Source: an uncultured Lachnospiraceae bacterium
GTDB taxonomy: Bacteria > Bacillota > Clostridia > Lachnospirales > Lachnospiraceae
Assembly (NCBI GenBank): GCA_946533525.1
Contig: CAMNBW010000066.1
Coordinates: 1 to 7,679, forward strand
Direction: 5' to 3'
DNA length: 7,679 nucleotides
This document shows, piece after piece, positions 1 through 5,808 of this stretch (position 1 is its first letter; each line of letters begins with the position of its first letter). The translations under genes and the position numbers were made by a program. Below the pieces are notes generated by a model. That model made no database searches, was not told the origin of the DNA, and saw only the letters and a program-made list of their open reading frames with translations.

Positions 1-1
1 A

Positions 2-610
2 ATGCCTGCAATGCCCGAGGCGGCAGCAGCTATGACGGGAATTAATGCTGGTACAGCAATACAAGATATAAATATGGAGGAGACAATGAGCGAAGAAATG
101 GAGATGCCGGTGATGGATGAGAATGCGTTTAGTCTGGAGGGAGAGCCTACGGATGAGACCGGTATGGTTTGTGAAGGAATGACGATCAATGGCGACGTGG
201 AAGCGACCGGTTCCCTGGATATAATCGGAACCGTAAACGGAAATATCAAGATCAGAGGAAAACTTAATGTTTCGGGTACCATCAACGGAACATCCAGGGC
301 ATCGGAAATCTTTGCGGATTCCGCAAAGATCACCGGCGATGTCATAAGCTCCGGTCCTGTAAAGGTGGGACAGGAGACGGTTATCCTCGGAAATATCGGC
401 GCAACCAGCGCGGTTATAGCCGGAGCGGTCAAGGGAGACATAGATGTGCATGGGCCTGTAATCCTGGATTCTTCCGCAATCGTAATGGGCGATATAAAAT
501 CCAAGGCCGTACAGATCAACAACGGAGCCGTTATCGAGGGACATTGCTCACAGTGCTACGCGGATGTGAGCCCCACGTCCTTCTTCTCCAATTTTAAGGG
601 TAAAGAATAA
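2..610 (+). CDS. Bactofilin (polymer-forming cytoskeletal protein), 5' end possibly outside window
   Basis: Bactofilins polymerise without nucleotide into filaments that scaffold cell-wall enzymes or shape the envelope. The 202-residue frame has a low-complexity, Met/Ala/Glu-rich N-terminal tail (about residues 1-53) followed by a right-handed beta-helix domain (about 55-183). The helix shows the recurring short hydrophobic/Gly turns typical of the family, such as INGDVEATGSLDIIGTVNGN. The C-terminal tail carries a Cys-x-x-Cys pair (C182, C185) and ends in a short aromatic stretch (FFSNF). No signal peptide or membrane segment is seen, so it is probably cytoplasmic and membrane-peripheral. 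The first ATG is one base from the window edge, so the gene may begin upstream. An internal ATG at 86 has GGAGGAG five to ten bases before it and would give 174 residues that still include the whole domain. The TAA stop overlaps the pyrH ATG by one base, implying translational coupling. The family call is firm; the start and the specific role are not. Confidence 0.85.
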   Translation: MPAMPEAAAAMTGINAGTAIQDINMEETMSEEMEMPVMDENAFSLEGEPTDETGMVCEGMTINGDVEATGSLDIIGTVNGNIKIRGKLNVSGTINGTSRASEIFADSAKITGDVISSGPVKVGQETVILGNIGATSAVIAGAVKGDIDVHGPVILDSSAIVMGDIKSKAVQINNGAVIEGHCSQCYADVSPTSFFSNFKGKE

Positions 611-1302
611 TGAGGGTCTTACTCAAGCTGTCCGGAGAAGCTCTTGCGGGACCTAAAAAGACCGGCTTTGACGAAGAGACCGTGCTTAAGGTTGCCAGAC
701 AGGTAAAGACGATAGTCGACGGCGGCACCCAGGTCGGTATAGTCATAGGCGGAGGAAATTTCTGGAGAGGGAGATCCTCCGAAAATATGGACAGGACAAA
801 GGCGGATCAGATAGGTATGCTGGCGACGGTCATGAATTGTATCTATGTATCCGAGATGCTCCGTCACGTAGGCCTTATGACGAATATTCTGACCCCCTTT
901 GAATGCGGCACCTTTACCAAGCTGTTTTCAAAGGACAGGGCAAATAAGTACTTCGCCCGGGGACACGTGGTCTTCTTCGCAGGAGGCACCGGACACCCCT
1001 ATTTTTCAACCGATACCGGGGTAGTTTTGCGGGCTGTGGAGGTAGAGGCGGACGAGATCCTTCTGGCAAAGGCCATTGACGGTGTTTATGACGACGATCC
1101 GGCGAAAAATCCGGATGCCAGGAGATATGACAGCATTTCGCTTAAGGAAGTGATAGATAAGAAGCTGCAGGTAGTGGATTTAACGGCATCGATACTTGCG
1201 CTTGAAAATAAGATGCCGATGAAGGTATTTGCTCTTAAGGAAAAGGATTCAATAATCAAGGCTGTAGGCGGCGATTTTAACGGAACTGTGGTTACAGCCT
1301 GA
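610..1302 (+). CDS. pyrH: UMP kinase (uridylate kinase)
   Basis: Phosphorylates UMP to UDP with ATP in de novo pyrimidine synthesis; the bacterial enzyme is a cytoplasmic homohexamer of the amino-acid-kinase fold. The 230 residues are close to the usual 230-245. Visible motifs are the N-terminal KLSGEAL (K6-L12), GGGNFWRG (47-54, phosphate/nucleotide binding), DQIGMLAT (66-73, UMP side), GGTGHPYFSTDT (125-136) and DGVYDDDP, the nucleotide-binding loop of this family. The start is the ATG sharing its A with the upstream TAA stop; AAGGG at 596-600 is a suitable ribosome binding site nine bases upstream. The N-terminus is a few residues shorter than in many homologues but begins exactly at the first beta strand. 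Placement immediately before frr is conserved across bacteria and supports the call. Allosteric control by GTP and UTP is known for the family and not readable here. Confidence 0.97.
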   Translation: MRVLLKLSGEALAGPKKTGFDEETVLKVARQVKTIVDGGTQVGIVIGGGNFWRGRSSENMDRTKADQIGMLATVMNCIYVSEMLRHVGLMTNILTPFECGTFTKLFSKDRANKYFARGHVVFFAGGTGHPYFSTDTGVVLRAVEVEADEILLAKAIDGVYDDDPAKNPDARRYDSISLKEVIDKKLQVVDLTASILALENKMPMKVFALKEKDSIIKAVGGDFNGTVVTA

Positions 1303-1325
1303 AAAGCTTCATAGGGGGAACGATT

Positions 1326-1877
1326 ATGGATGAAAGAATCAATAAGTATGAAGACAAGATGAAAAAGACCATCGAGAATATGAAGGGTGAATTCGCGTCG
1401 ATAAGGGCCGGAAGGGCCAATCCGCATATACTCGACAAGGTCAAGGTGGATTACTACGGAACACCCACCCCTGTTGCGCAGGTTGGAAATGTGGCTGTTC
1501 CCGAAGCCAGGATAATCACAATTACTCCCTGGGAAAAGAACATGCTAAAAGAAGTGGAAAAGGCCATACAGGTCGCTAATATCGGGATAAATCCCAATAA
1601 CGACGGAACCTCCATAAGGCTTGTTTTTCCCGAGCTAACCGAGGAGAGACGTAAGGAGCTCGCAAAGGACGTTAAAAAGAAGGCCGAAGACAGCAAGGTG
1701 GCTATAAGGAATATCCGCCGCGACGGCGACAAGGAGTTTAAAAAGCTGGACAAATCCGAGATCAGCGAGGATCTGATCGCAAATATGCAGGAAGATCTGC
1801 AGAAGGTCGCCGATAAGTATATTAAAATGATAGACGATGCGGCAGTAGAAAAAGAAAAGGAAATAATGACTGTATGA
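1326..1877 (+). CDS. frr: Ribosome recycling factor
   Basis: Works with EF-G to split post-termination ribosomes so that subunits, mRNA and tRNA can be reused; cytoplasmic and usually essential. The 183 residues match the usual length of about 185. The three-helix-bundle plus beta/alpha two-domain pattern is clear: an N-terminal helix with MKGEFASIRAGRANP, the hinge and domain II segment YYGTPTPVAQVGNVAVPEAR, the conserved NPNNDGTSIRLVFPELTEER block, and the C-terminal helix with the basic RNIRRDGDKEFKKL stretch that contains the arginine needed for ribosome binding. AGGGGGAA at about 1312-1319 is a strong ribosome binding site about six bases before the ATG. There is a 23-base gap after pyrH with no terminator, so the two are probably co-transcribed. 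The TGA stop lies inside ATGA, overlapping the uppS start by four bases. Confidence 0.97.
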   Translation: MDERINKYEDKMKKTIENMKGEFASIRAGRANPHILDKVKVDYYGTPTPVAQVGNVAVPEARIITITPWEKNMLKEVEKAIQVANIGINPNNDGTSIRLVFPELTEERRKELAKDVKKKAEDSKVAIRNIRRDGDKEFKKLDKSEISEDLIANMQEDLQKVADKYIKMIDDAAVEKEKEIMTV

Positions 1878-2587
1878 ACATTCCCGGGCATGTTGCTATT
1901 ATTCTGGACGGAAACGGGCGATGGGCCAAATCCAAGGGAATGCCAAGAAATTACGGTCATACGGCAGGTGCGAAAAATGTGGAAACTATTTGTCGCGCCT
2001 GTCATGATATTGGGATAAAATATCTGACTGTATACGCATTCTCAACCGAAAACTGGTCTCGTCCCAAGGATGAAGTGGCGGCGCTCATGCTGCTGCTTCG
2101 AAATTATTTGAAGACCTGCAGGAAGACCGCTTCAAAAAACAATATGAGGGTGAGGGTCATCGGGGACAGGAGGGGGCTCGATTCCGATATAGTCGAGACC
2201 ATAGCGGATCTCGAGGAGTACACAAAGGCCTTTGACGGCCTGAATTTCACCATAGCCTTAAATTACGGCAGCCGTGACGAGCTTGTGCGCGCGATAAACA
2301 GGATAGAAAAGGACAGACGGGAAGGGAAGCTGGATGCAGGGGAGGATATTTCCGAAAGCCTTATCAGCTCCTATCTGGACACCTTCGATATTCCCGATCC
2401 CGATCTTTTGATAAGGACGAGCGGAGAGCAGAGACTTTCCAATTTCCTGCTGTGGCAGTGTGCATATACCGAGTTTTATTTTGCGGATGTACACTGGCCC
2501 GATTTTAACGAAAACGAGCTTAAAAAAGCTGTCGAAGCTTATTCAAAGAGAGACAGAAGGTACGGAAATGTTAACGAGGATAATTAG
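1874..2587 (+). CDS. uppS: Isoprenyl transferase (undecaprenyl diphosphate synthase)
   Basis: Cis-prenyltransferase that adds isopentenyl diphosphate units to farnesyl diphosphate to make the C55 carrier lipid for peptidoglycan and other envelope polymers. The 237 residues are typical. Family motifs are nearly all present: IPGHVAIILDGNGRWA with the catalytic Asp at D12, YGHTAG (27-32), TVYAFSTENWSRP (52-64), NYGSRDE, and D177-Q195 containing RTSGEQRLSNFLLWQ, followed by WPDF. The usual Met before the catalytic Asp is Leu here, a mild change. The ATG overlaps the frr stop as ATGA; the nearest purine-rich site (AAAAGGAAA, about 1855-1863) is somewhat far, so reinitiation after frr is the likely mode of translation. 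The 3' end runs 20 bases into cdsA. Product length (C55 versus shorter) cannot be read with certainty, but the location next to cdsA argues for the carrier-lipid enzyme. Confidence 0.96.
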   Translation: MNIPGHVAIILDGNGRWAKSKGMPRNYGHTAGAKNVETICRACHDIGIKYLTVYAFSTENWSRPKDEVAALMLLLRNYLKTCRKTASKNNMRVRVIGDRRGLDSDIVETIADLEEYTKAFDGLNFTIALNYGSRDELVRAINRIEKDRREGKLDAGEDISESLISSYLDTFDIPDPDLLIRTSGEQRLSNFLLWQCAYTEFYFADVHWPDFNENELKKAVEAYSKRDRRYGNVNEDN

Positions 2588-3371
2588 CGGCGCTGCATTA
2601 GTTGTAATATTAGGCAGCGCCTTGTTTTTCGGCGGATATTATTTATGGATATTGAGCCTCTTTATCTCGGTAGTCGGGATGAGGGAGCTTATAATGGTAT
2701 TCAGGAGCCCCGAGGAGAGAGAGCACTTCAAGCTCGACAGAATGGACATTGTAGGCTTTGTTATGGCCGGCGCCTACTACATACTGATATTTGATTTTGC
2801 CGAGGAAAGGGCGTTTTTCTACTTTATTGTGGCGGCCCTCATCGCAGGAATGTGCGTCTTTGTGGCAAGTTTCCCGAAGTACTCGTCAATGCGCTTTATC
2901 ACGACGTATTTTGCCTTTATCTATGTCGCGGTAATGCTCAGCTTTATCTATCTGACGAGGAATTCTGAGAACGGGATATATACGGTGTGGCTTATATTTA
3001 TCACATCCTGGGTCTGCGATACCTGCGCCTATTTTTCGGGAGTCGCTCTGGGAAAGCACAAGCTTGCCCCGGTCTTAAGTCCTAAAAAGTCGGTGGAAGG
3101 CGCTGTGGGCGGAGTTATAGGCAGTGCCCTGGTCGGCTATATATACGGGCGCATAATAGGGAATTTTGCGCTGAGCTTTTGTATCATAAGCGCTGCGGGA
3201 GCTGTCCTTTCGCAGTTCGGAGATCTTTTTGCATCCGCGATAAAGAGAAATCACGATATAAAGGACTACGGCAGGCTCATACCGGGACACGGGGGAATTC
3301 TGGACCGCTTTGATTCGGTGATAGTCACGGCTCCGGTAATCTATATCCTTTCCCGTTACCTGATAAAGTAG
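2568..3371 (+). CDS. cdsA: Phosphatidate cytidylyltransferase (CDP-diglyceride synthase)
   Basis: Integral membrane enzyme that turns phosphatidic acid and CTP into CDP-diacylglycerol, the precursor of phosphatidylglycerol and other phospholipids. I take the ATG at 2568 as start, giving 267 residues, the family norm, beginning MLTRIISGAAL like other CdsA proteins; AGAAGG at 2555-2560 sits seven bases before it. The same frame is open further upstream (an ATG at 2460), but that 36-residue extension lies wholly within uppS and reads unlike CdsA. Several hydrophobic segments run through the protein, consistent with a polytopic membrane enzyme. The CdsA signature is intact at residues 223-249: it begins SAIKR, has the K-D pair, and ends PGHGGILDRFD, with the metal- and CTP-binding Asp residues. 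It overlaps uppS by 20 bases and is followed by an 87-base gap before dxr. Confidence 0.95.
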   Translation: MLTRIISGAALVVILGSALFFGGYYLWILSLFISVVGMRELIMVFRSPEEREHFKLDRMDIVGFVMAGAYYILIFDFAEERAFFYFIVAALIAGMCVFVASFPKYSSMRFITTYFAFIYVAVMLSFIYLTRNSENGIYTVWLIFITSWVCDTCAYFSGVALGKHKLAPVLSPKKSVEGAVGGVIGSALVGYIYGRIIGNFALSFCIISAAGAVLSQFGDLFASAIKRNHDIKDYGRLIPGHGGILDRFDSVIVTAPVIYILSRYLIK

Positions 3372-3458
3372 CGATAAAATCGTAATTGCTCAGAAACCTT
3401 ACGGGATCAGAACAGTTGCGTAAAATCTATAAATACAGAATTCACAGGAAAAACACAG
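3372..3458 (+). other. cdsA-dxr gap with possible weak promoter
   Basis: This 87-base stretch is the only sizeable break inside the housekeeping cluster. I see no convincing hairpin followed by a T run, so there is no supported terminator and read-through from cdsA is expected. It is AT-rich in its second half and contains TAAAAT (3421-3426) and TATAAA (3428-3433), which resemble -10 boxes, but the best -35 candidates at proper spacing (for example CTTACG at 3398-3403) match only about half the consensus. An internal promoter for dxr-rseP is therefore possible but weakly supported. AGGA at about 3446-3449 is the likely dxr ribosome binding site. Confidence 0.3.
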
Positions 3459-4604
3459 ATGAAGAATATAGTAATTTTAGGTTCAACGGGTTCCATAGGG
3501 ACCCAGACTCTCGATATAGTCAGGGCGAACAGGGACAGATTTAAGGTTTTGGCCCTGGCCGCAGGCAAAAACGCAGGGCTTATGGAAGAGCAGGCGCGGG
3601 AGTTTAAGCCTGAGCTTGCCGTGCTTTGGGACGAAGAGGCGGCAGCTTCCTTAAAGGCTTCCTTAGCGGACGCCCCGGTAAAGGTATTGTCCGGTATGTC
3701 CGGGATAATTGAGGCGGCGAGGCTTCAAAAAGCGGACATTGTCGTCGGGGCTATGGTGGGAATGATAGGCATAGAACCTGTCATAGAGGCGATAAAGGCC
3801 GGAAAGGATATAGCCCTCGCCAATAAGGAGACCCTGGTCTGTGCCGGGCACATAATAATGCCCCTGGCAAAGCAGCATAAGGTAAAGATCCTGCCTGTGG
3901 ATTCTGAGCATTCCGCGATATTCCAGTCCTTAAGAGGCGGGGAGCCCCGGGAGGTCGAAAAGATCCTTCTGACCGCTTCGGGAGGGCCGTTCAGGGGCAG
4001 AAAGCGCGAAGAACTGGCGAATATGACTGCAGCCGAGGCGCTGAAGCACCCTAACTGGGATATGGGAGCAAAGGTCACAATCGATTCCTCCACCCTTGCC
4101 AATAAGGGACTGGAGGTTATGGAGGCGCATTGGCTCTTTGACGTATCCTACGAGGATATAGAGGTAGTGGTCCATCCTCAGAGTATCGTCCATTCGGCGG
4201 TTCAGTTCAGGGACGGGGCCGTTATCGCGCAGCTTGGCATACCTGATATGCACCTGCCCATACAATATGCGCTGACCTGGCCGGAGCGCATCTTCCTGGA
4301 TGAAAAGAGACTGGACCTTTTCGAATTAAAGTCCCTTACCTTTGAAAAGCCGGATACCAAAACCTTCAGAGCGCTGGAGCTCGCATTGAGGGCGGCCGGA
4401 AGCGGCGGAGGCCTGCCTACGGTGTTTAATGCCGCAAATGAAGAGGCCGTGGCGGCATTTTTGAAGGACAGGATCGGGTACCTCGAGATTGCGGAGCGGA
4501 TAGAGGACGCCATGGACAATGTCGGGGTGCATAAGGCGGACAGCCTTGAGGATATACTTAATACTGAGAAGCTTACGAGGGAATACGTTAAGAGCAGATT
4601 ATGA
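3459..4604 (+). CDS. dxr: 1-deoxy-D-xylulose 5-phosphate reductoisomerase
   Basis: First committed step of the MEP isoprenoid pathway: rearranges and reduces DXP to 2-C-methyl-D-erythritol 4-phosphate using NADPH and a divalent metal; cytoplasmic dimer. The 381 residues fit the family. The NADPH-binding GSTGSIG is at 8-14, LANKETLV lies near 120, the metal-binding PVDSEHSAIFQ is at 146-156 (D148, E150), the flexible-loop region TASGGPFRGR follows, and IDSSTLANKGLE ends with N215, K216 and the third metal ligand E219. HPQSIVHSAVQF and NAANEEAV complete the pattern. The usual ATLMNKGLE is STLANKGLE here, away from the ligands. The ATG at 3459 has AGGA about nine bases upstream. The stop overlaps the rseP start as ATGA. 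Its product feeds the isoprenoid supply used by UppS in the same cluster. Confidence 0.97.
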   Translation: MKNIVILGSTGSIGTQTLDIVRANRDRFKVLALAAGKNAGLMEEQAREFKPELAVLWDEEAAASLKASLADAPVKVLSGMSGIIEAARLQKADIVVGAMVGMIGIEPVIEAIKAGKDIALANKETLVCAGHIIMPLAKQHKVKILPVDSEHSAIFQSLRGGEPREVEKILLTASGGPFRGRKREELANMTAAEALKHPNWDMGAKVTIDSSTLANKGLEVMEAHWLFDVSYEDIEVVVHPQSIVHSAVQFRDGAVIAQLGIPDMHLPIQYALTWPERIFLDEKRLDLFELKSLTFEKPDTKTFRALELALRAAGSGGGLPTVFNAANEEAVAAFLKDRIGYLEIAERIEDAMDNVGVHKADSLEDILNTEKLTREYVKSRL

Positions 4605-5641
4605 GTATATTATTATTTGTATTGATAATATCCGTGATAGTTATACTGCATGAGGGCGGACATTGCGTTATCGCCAAAAGGAGCGGCATCGGAGTCAGGG
4701 AATTCTATGTAGGGCTCGGCCCTACGCTTTTTTCCTTCACCAGCGGGGAGACCAAATATTCCTGGAAGCTATTGCCGATAGGAGGTCTTTGCGTATTTTA
4801 CGGTCTTTACGGGGATGAGGACGAAGACAGCTCCCGCTCTTTTTTTAAGGCAAGTGTGTGGGCGAGGATGGCTACGATAATCGCGGGCCCCTTTATGAAT
4901 TTTGCCCTGGCTTTCTTTTTGTCCCTTTTTATCATAGGCAGCATGGGATATGATCCGCCGGTTATAGCGGATATAATCGAGGGCTACCCGGCCGAGGAGG
5001 CGGGACTTTCCGCCGGCGACGAGATAGTCAGCTTAAATAACAGGAAGATAGAGGTATACAGGGATATAAGCCTCTATAATATGTTTAACGAGGGCAGGGA
5101 GGTCAGCGTTGTCTACAGGCGTGACGGACAGCTTAGGCAGACCAGCATAACTCCGGTCTACAGCAAGGAGGACGACAGGTATCTTCTGGGCTTCATGGGG
5201 CCCGCGGAATACGTAAAGGGCAACGCCCTGGAGGTCATAAAATATTCGTTGATCGAGGTGCGCTACTGGATAGAGGCCACCTGGAAGAGTATCTGCCTTA
5301 TATTTAAAGGCCAGTTTTCGCCGGACGATCTTTCCGGGCCGGTGGGAATAGCCAAGGCAGTGGACGACGTTTACGATGCGTCCAAGCCCTCGGGAGCCTT
5401 CTATGTCTGGATAAATATGATGAACATAACTGTGCTTATTTCTGCCAATCTCGGAGTCATGAATCTGCTGCCTTTTCCTGCCCTGGACGGTGGGAGGCTC
5501 ATATTCTGCATCATTGAGGCCATAAGGGGCAGGAGGGTCAGTGCAAAGGTGGAAGGAGTATTTCACTTTGCAGGAATGTGTGTGCTGCTGCTCATTGCCG
5601 TATTCGTGATGTTTAACGACATCGGAAAAATTTTCCGTTGA
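4601..5641 (+). CDS. rseP: RseP-family site-2 intramembrane zinc metalloprotease with PDZ domain
   Basis: Membrane protease (M50/site-2 family) that cuts single-span membrane proteins within the bilayer, classically anti-sigma factors and remnant signal peptides (RasP in Bacillus, RseP in E. coli). The 346 residues contain an N-terminal membrane helix carrying the zinc motif HEGGH (H17, E18, H21), a GPFMNF segment near 99, one PDZ domain at about 119-190 (PAEEAGLSAGDEIVSLNN is its core), and a C-terminal membrane segment with NLLPFPALDGGRL (288-300) in which D296 is the third zinc ligand. All catalytic residues are present. Glycine at the third position of the HExxH motif is less usual than Leu or Phe but allowed by it. 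It is translationally coupled to dxr through ATGA. The stop codon TGA lies inside the -35 box of the promoter for the next gene. Confidence 0.95.
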   Translation: MSILLFVLIISVIVILHEGGHCVIAKRSGIGVREFYVGLGPTLFSFTSGETKYSWKLLPIGGLCVFYGLYGDEDEDSSRSFFKASVWARMATIIAGPFMNFALAFFLSLFIIGSMGYDPPVIADIIEGYPAEEAGLSAGDEIVSLNNRKIEVYRDISLYNMFNEGREVSVVYRRDGQLRQTSITPVYSKEDDRYLLGFMGPAEYVKGNALEVIKYSLIEVRYWIEATWKSICLIFKGQFSPDDLSGPVGIAKAVDDVYDASKPSGAFYVWINMMNITVLISANLGVMNLLPFPALDGGRLIFCIIEAIRGRRVSAKVEGVFHFAGMCVLLLIAVFVMFNDIGKIFR

Positions 5642-5666
5642 CAAAATCTTCATACAAGGCTATAGT
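5638..5666 (+). promoter_or_regulatory. Near-consensus sigma-A promoter for the kinase gene
   Basis: TTGACA at 5638-5643 is a perfect -35 box. It is followed after exactly 17 bases by TATAGT at 5661-5666, a 5/6 match to the -10 consensus. Transcription would start near 5673 (an A-rich stretch), giving a leader of about 136 bases before the kinase start. The -35 box includes the rseP stop codon. There is no TGn extended -10. This would give the kinase gene its own transcription separate from the housekeeping cluster. The match is seen in the sequence; activity is inferred. Confidence 0.8.
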
Positions 5667-5690
5667 GAACCAAAGAAATCGTTCACTGTA
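5661..5690 (+). repeat. Dyad over the -10 box: operator and/or rseP read-through hairpin
   Basis: TATAGTGAAC (5661-5670) and GTTCACTGTA (5681-5690) form an inverted repeat, 9 of 10 positions complementary in DNA and all 10 in RNA if a G-U pair is allowed, around a 10-base AT-rich centre. The left arm is the -10 box itself and the centre holds the predicted transcription start, a classic place for a repressor site. In a transcript coming from rseP it would fold as a hairpin followed by a U-rich stretch (5691-5706), so it could also act as a weak terminator. A transcript begun at the local promoter lacks the left arm and would not fold this way. Both roles are inference. Confidence 0.55.
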
Positions 5691-5719
5691 ATTTCTATTA
5701 TTTTCAAGTGGCGCTTCAG

Positions 5720-5739
5720 CTTCCGGAGTTCTCCGGAGG
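5720..5739 (+). promoter_or_regulatory. GC-rich hairpin in the kinase mRNA leader
   Basis: CTTCCGGAG (5720-5728) and CTCCGGAGG (5731-5739) can pair over nine positions with one G-U; in practice an eight-pair stem with a GTTC loop. It is the only GC-rich element in an otherwise AT-rich leader. No T run follows at once, so it is not a typical intrinsic terminator. Its right arm ends in GGAGG, which resembles a ribosome binding site, but no start codon follows at a useful distance. Either arm could instead pair with the true ribosome binding site downstream. Confidence 0.5.
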
Positions 5740-5795
5740 GAATTCACGTTTAAAGTATTTTAATCCAAATAATTTACGTTAATTTTAATTTGTTC

Positions 5796-5805
5796 GGAGG
5801 TGGTC
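5796..5805 (+). promoter_or_regulatory. Extended Shine-Dalgarno that sets the kinase start
   Basis: GGAGGTGGTC matches 9 of 10 bases of the complement of the 16S rRNA 3' end (GGAGGTGATC). The GGAGG core ends eight bases before the ATT at 5809, the expected spacing. The only standard start codon in frame nearby, GTG at 5800, lies inside this site and has no ribosome binding site of its own at a useful distance. The placement therefore argues for initiation at ATT. Confidence 0.7.
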
Positions 5806-5808
5806 GCC

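Noticed and set aside
1454..2005. 183-codon open frame on the minus strand across frr and uppS
   Set aside because: It lies opposite two well-conserved genes, has low-complexity Ser/Phe-rich composition and resembles no family; it is a coding-strand shadow.
2460..2567. Upstream extension of cdsA to ATG 2460
   Set aside because: The added 36 residues fall wholly within uppS and do not look like CdsA; ATG 2568 has a good ribosome binding site and gives the normal length.
4652..4663. Glycine-rich HEGGH zinc motif in RseP as a sign of an inactive protease
   Set aside because: Both His ligands, the catalytic Glu and the distant Asp ligand (D296) are present; the middle residues of HExxH vary in the family.
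5033..5653. 206-codon open frame on the minus strand opposite rseP
   Set aside because: It mirrors rseP codons, shows no domain pattern, and its start would lie in the kinase promoter region without a ribosome binding site that I can see.
5720..5760. Leader hairpin as an intrinsic terminator
   Set aside because: The stem is GC-rich, but the sequence directly after it (GAATTCACG) is not a T run.
5800..5808. GTG at 5800 as the kinase start
   Set aside because: It overlaps the Shine-Dalgarno sequence and has no other one at a usable distance; kept only as an alternative.
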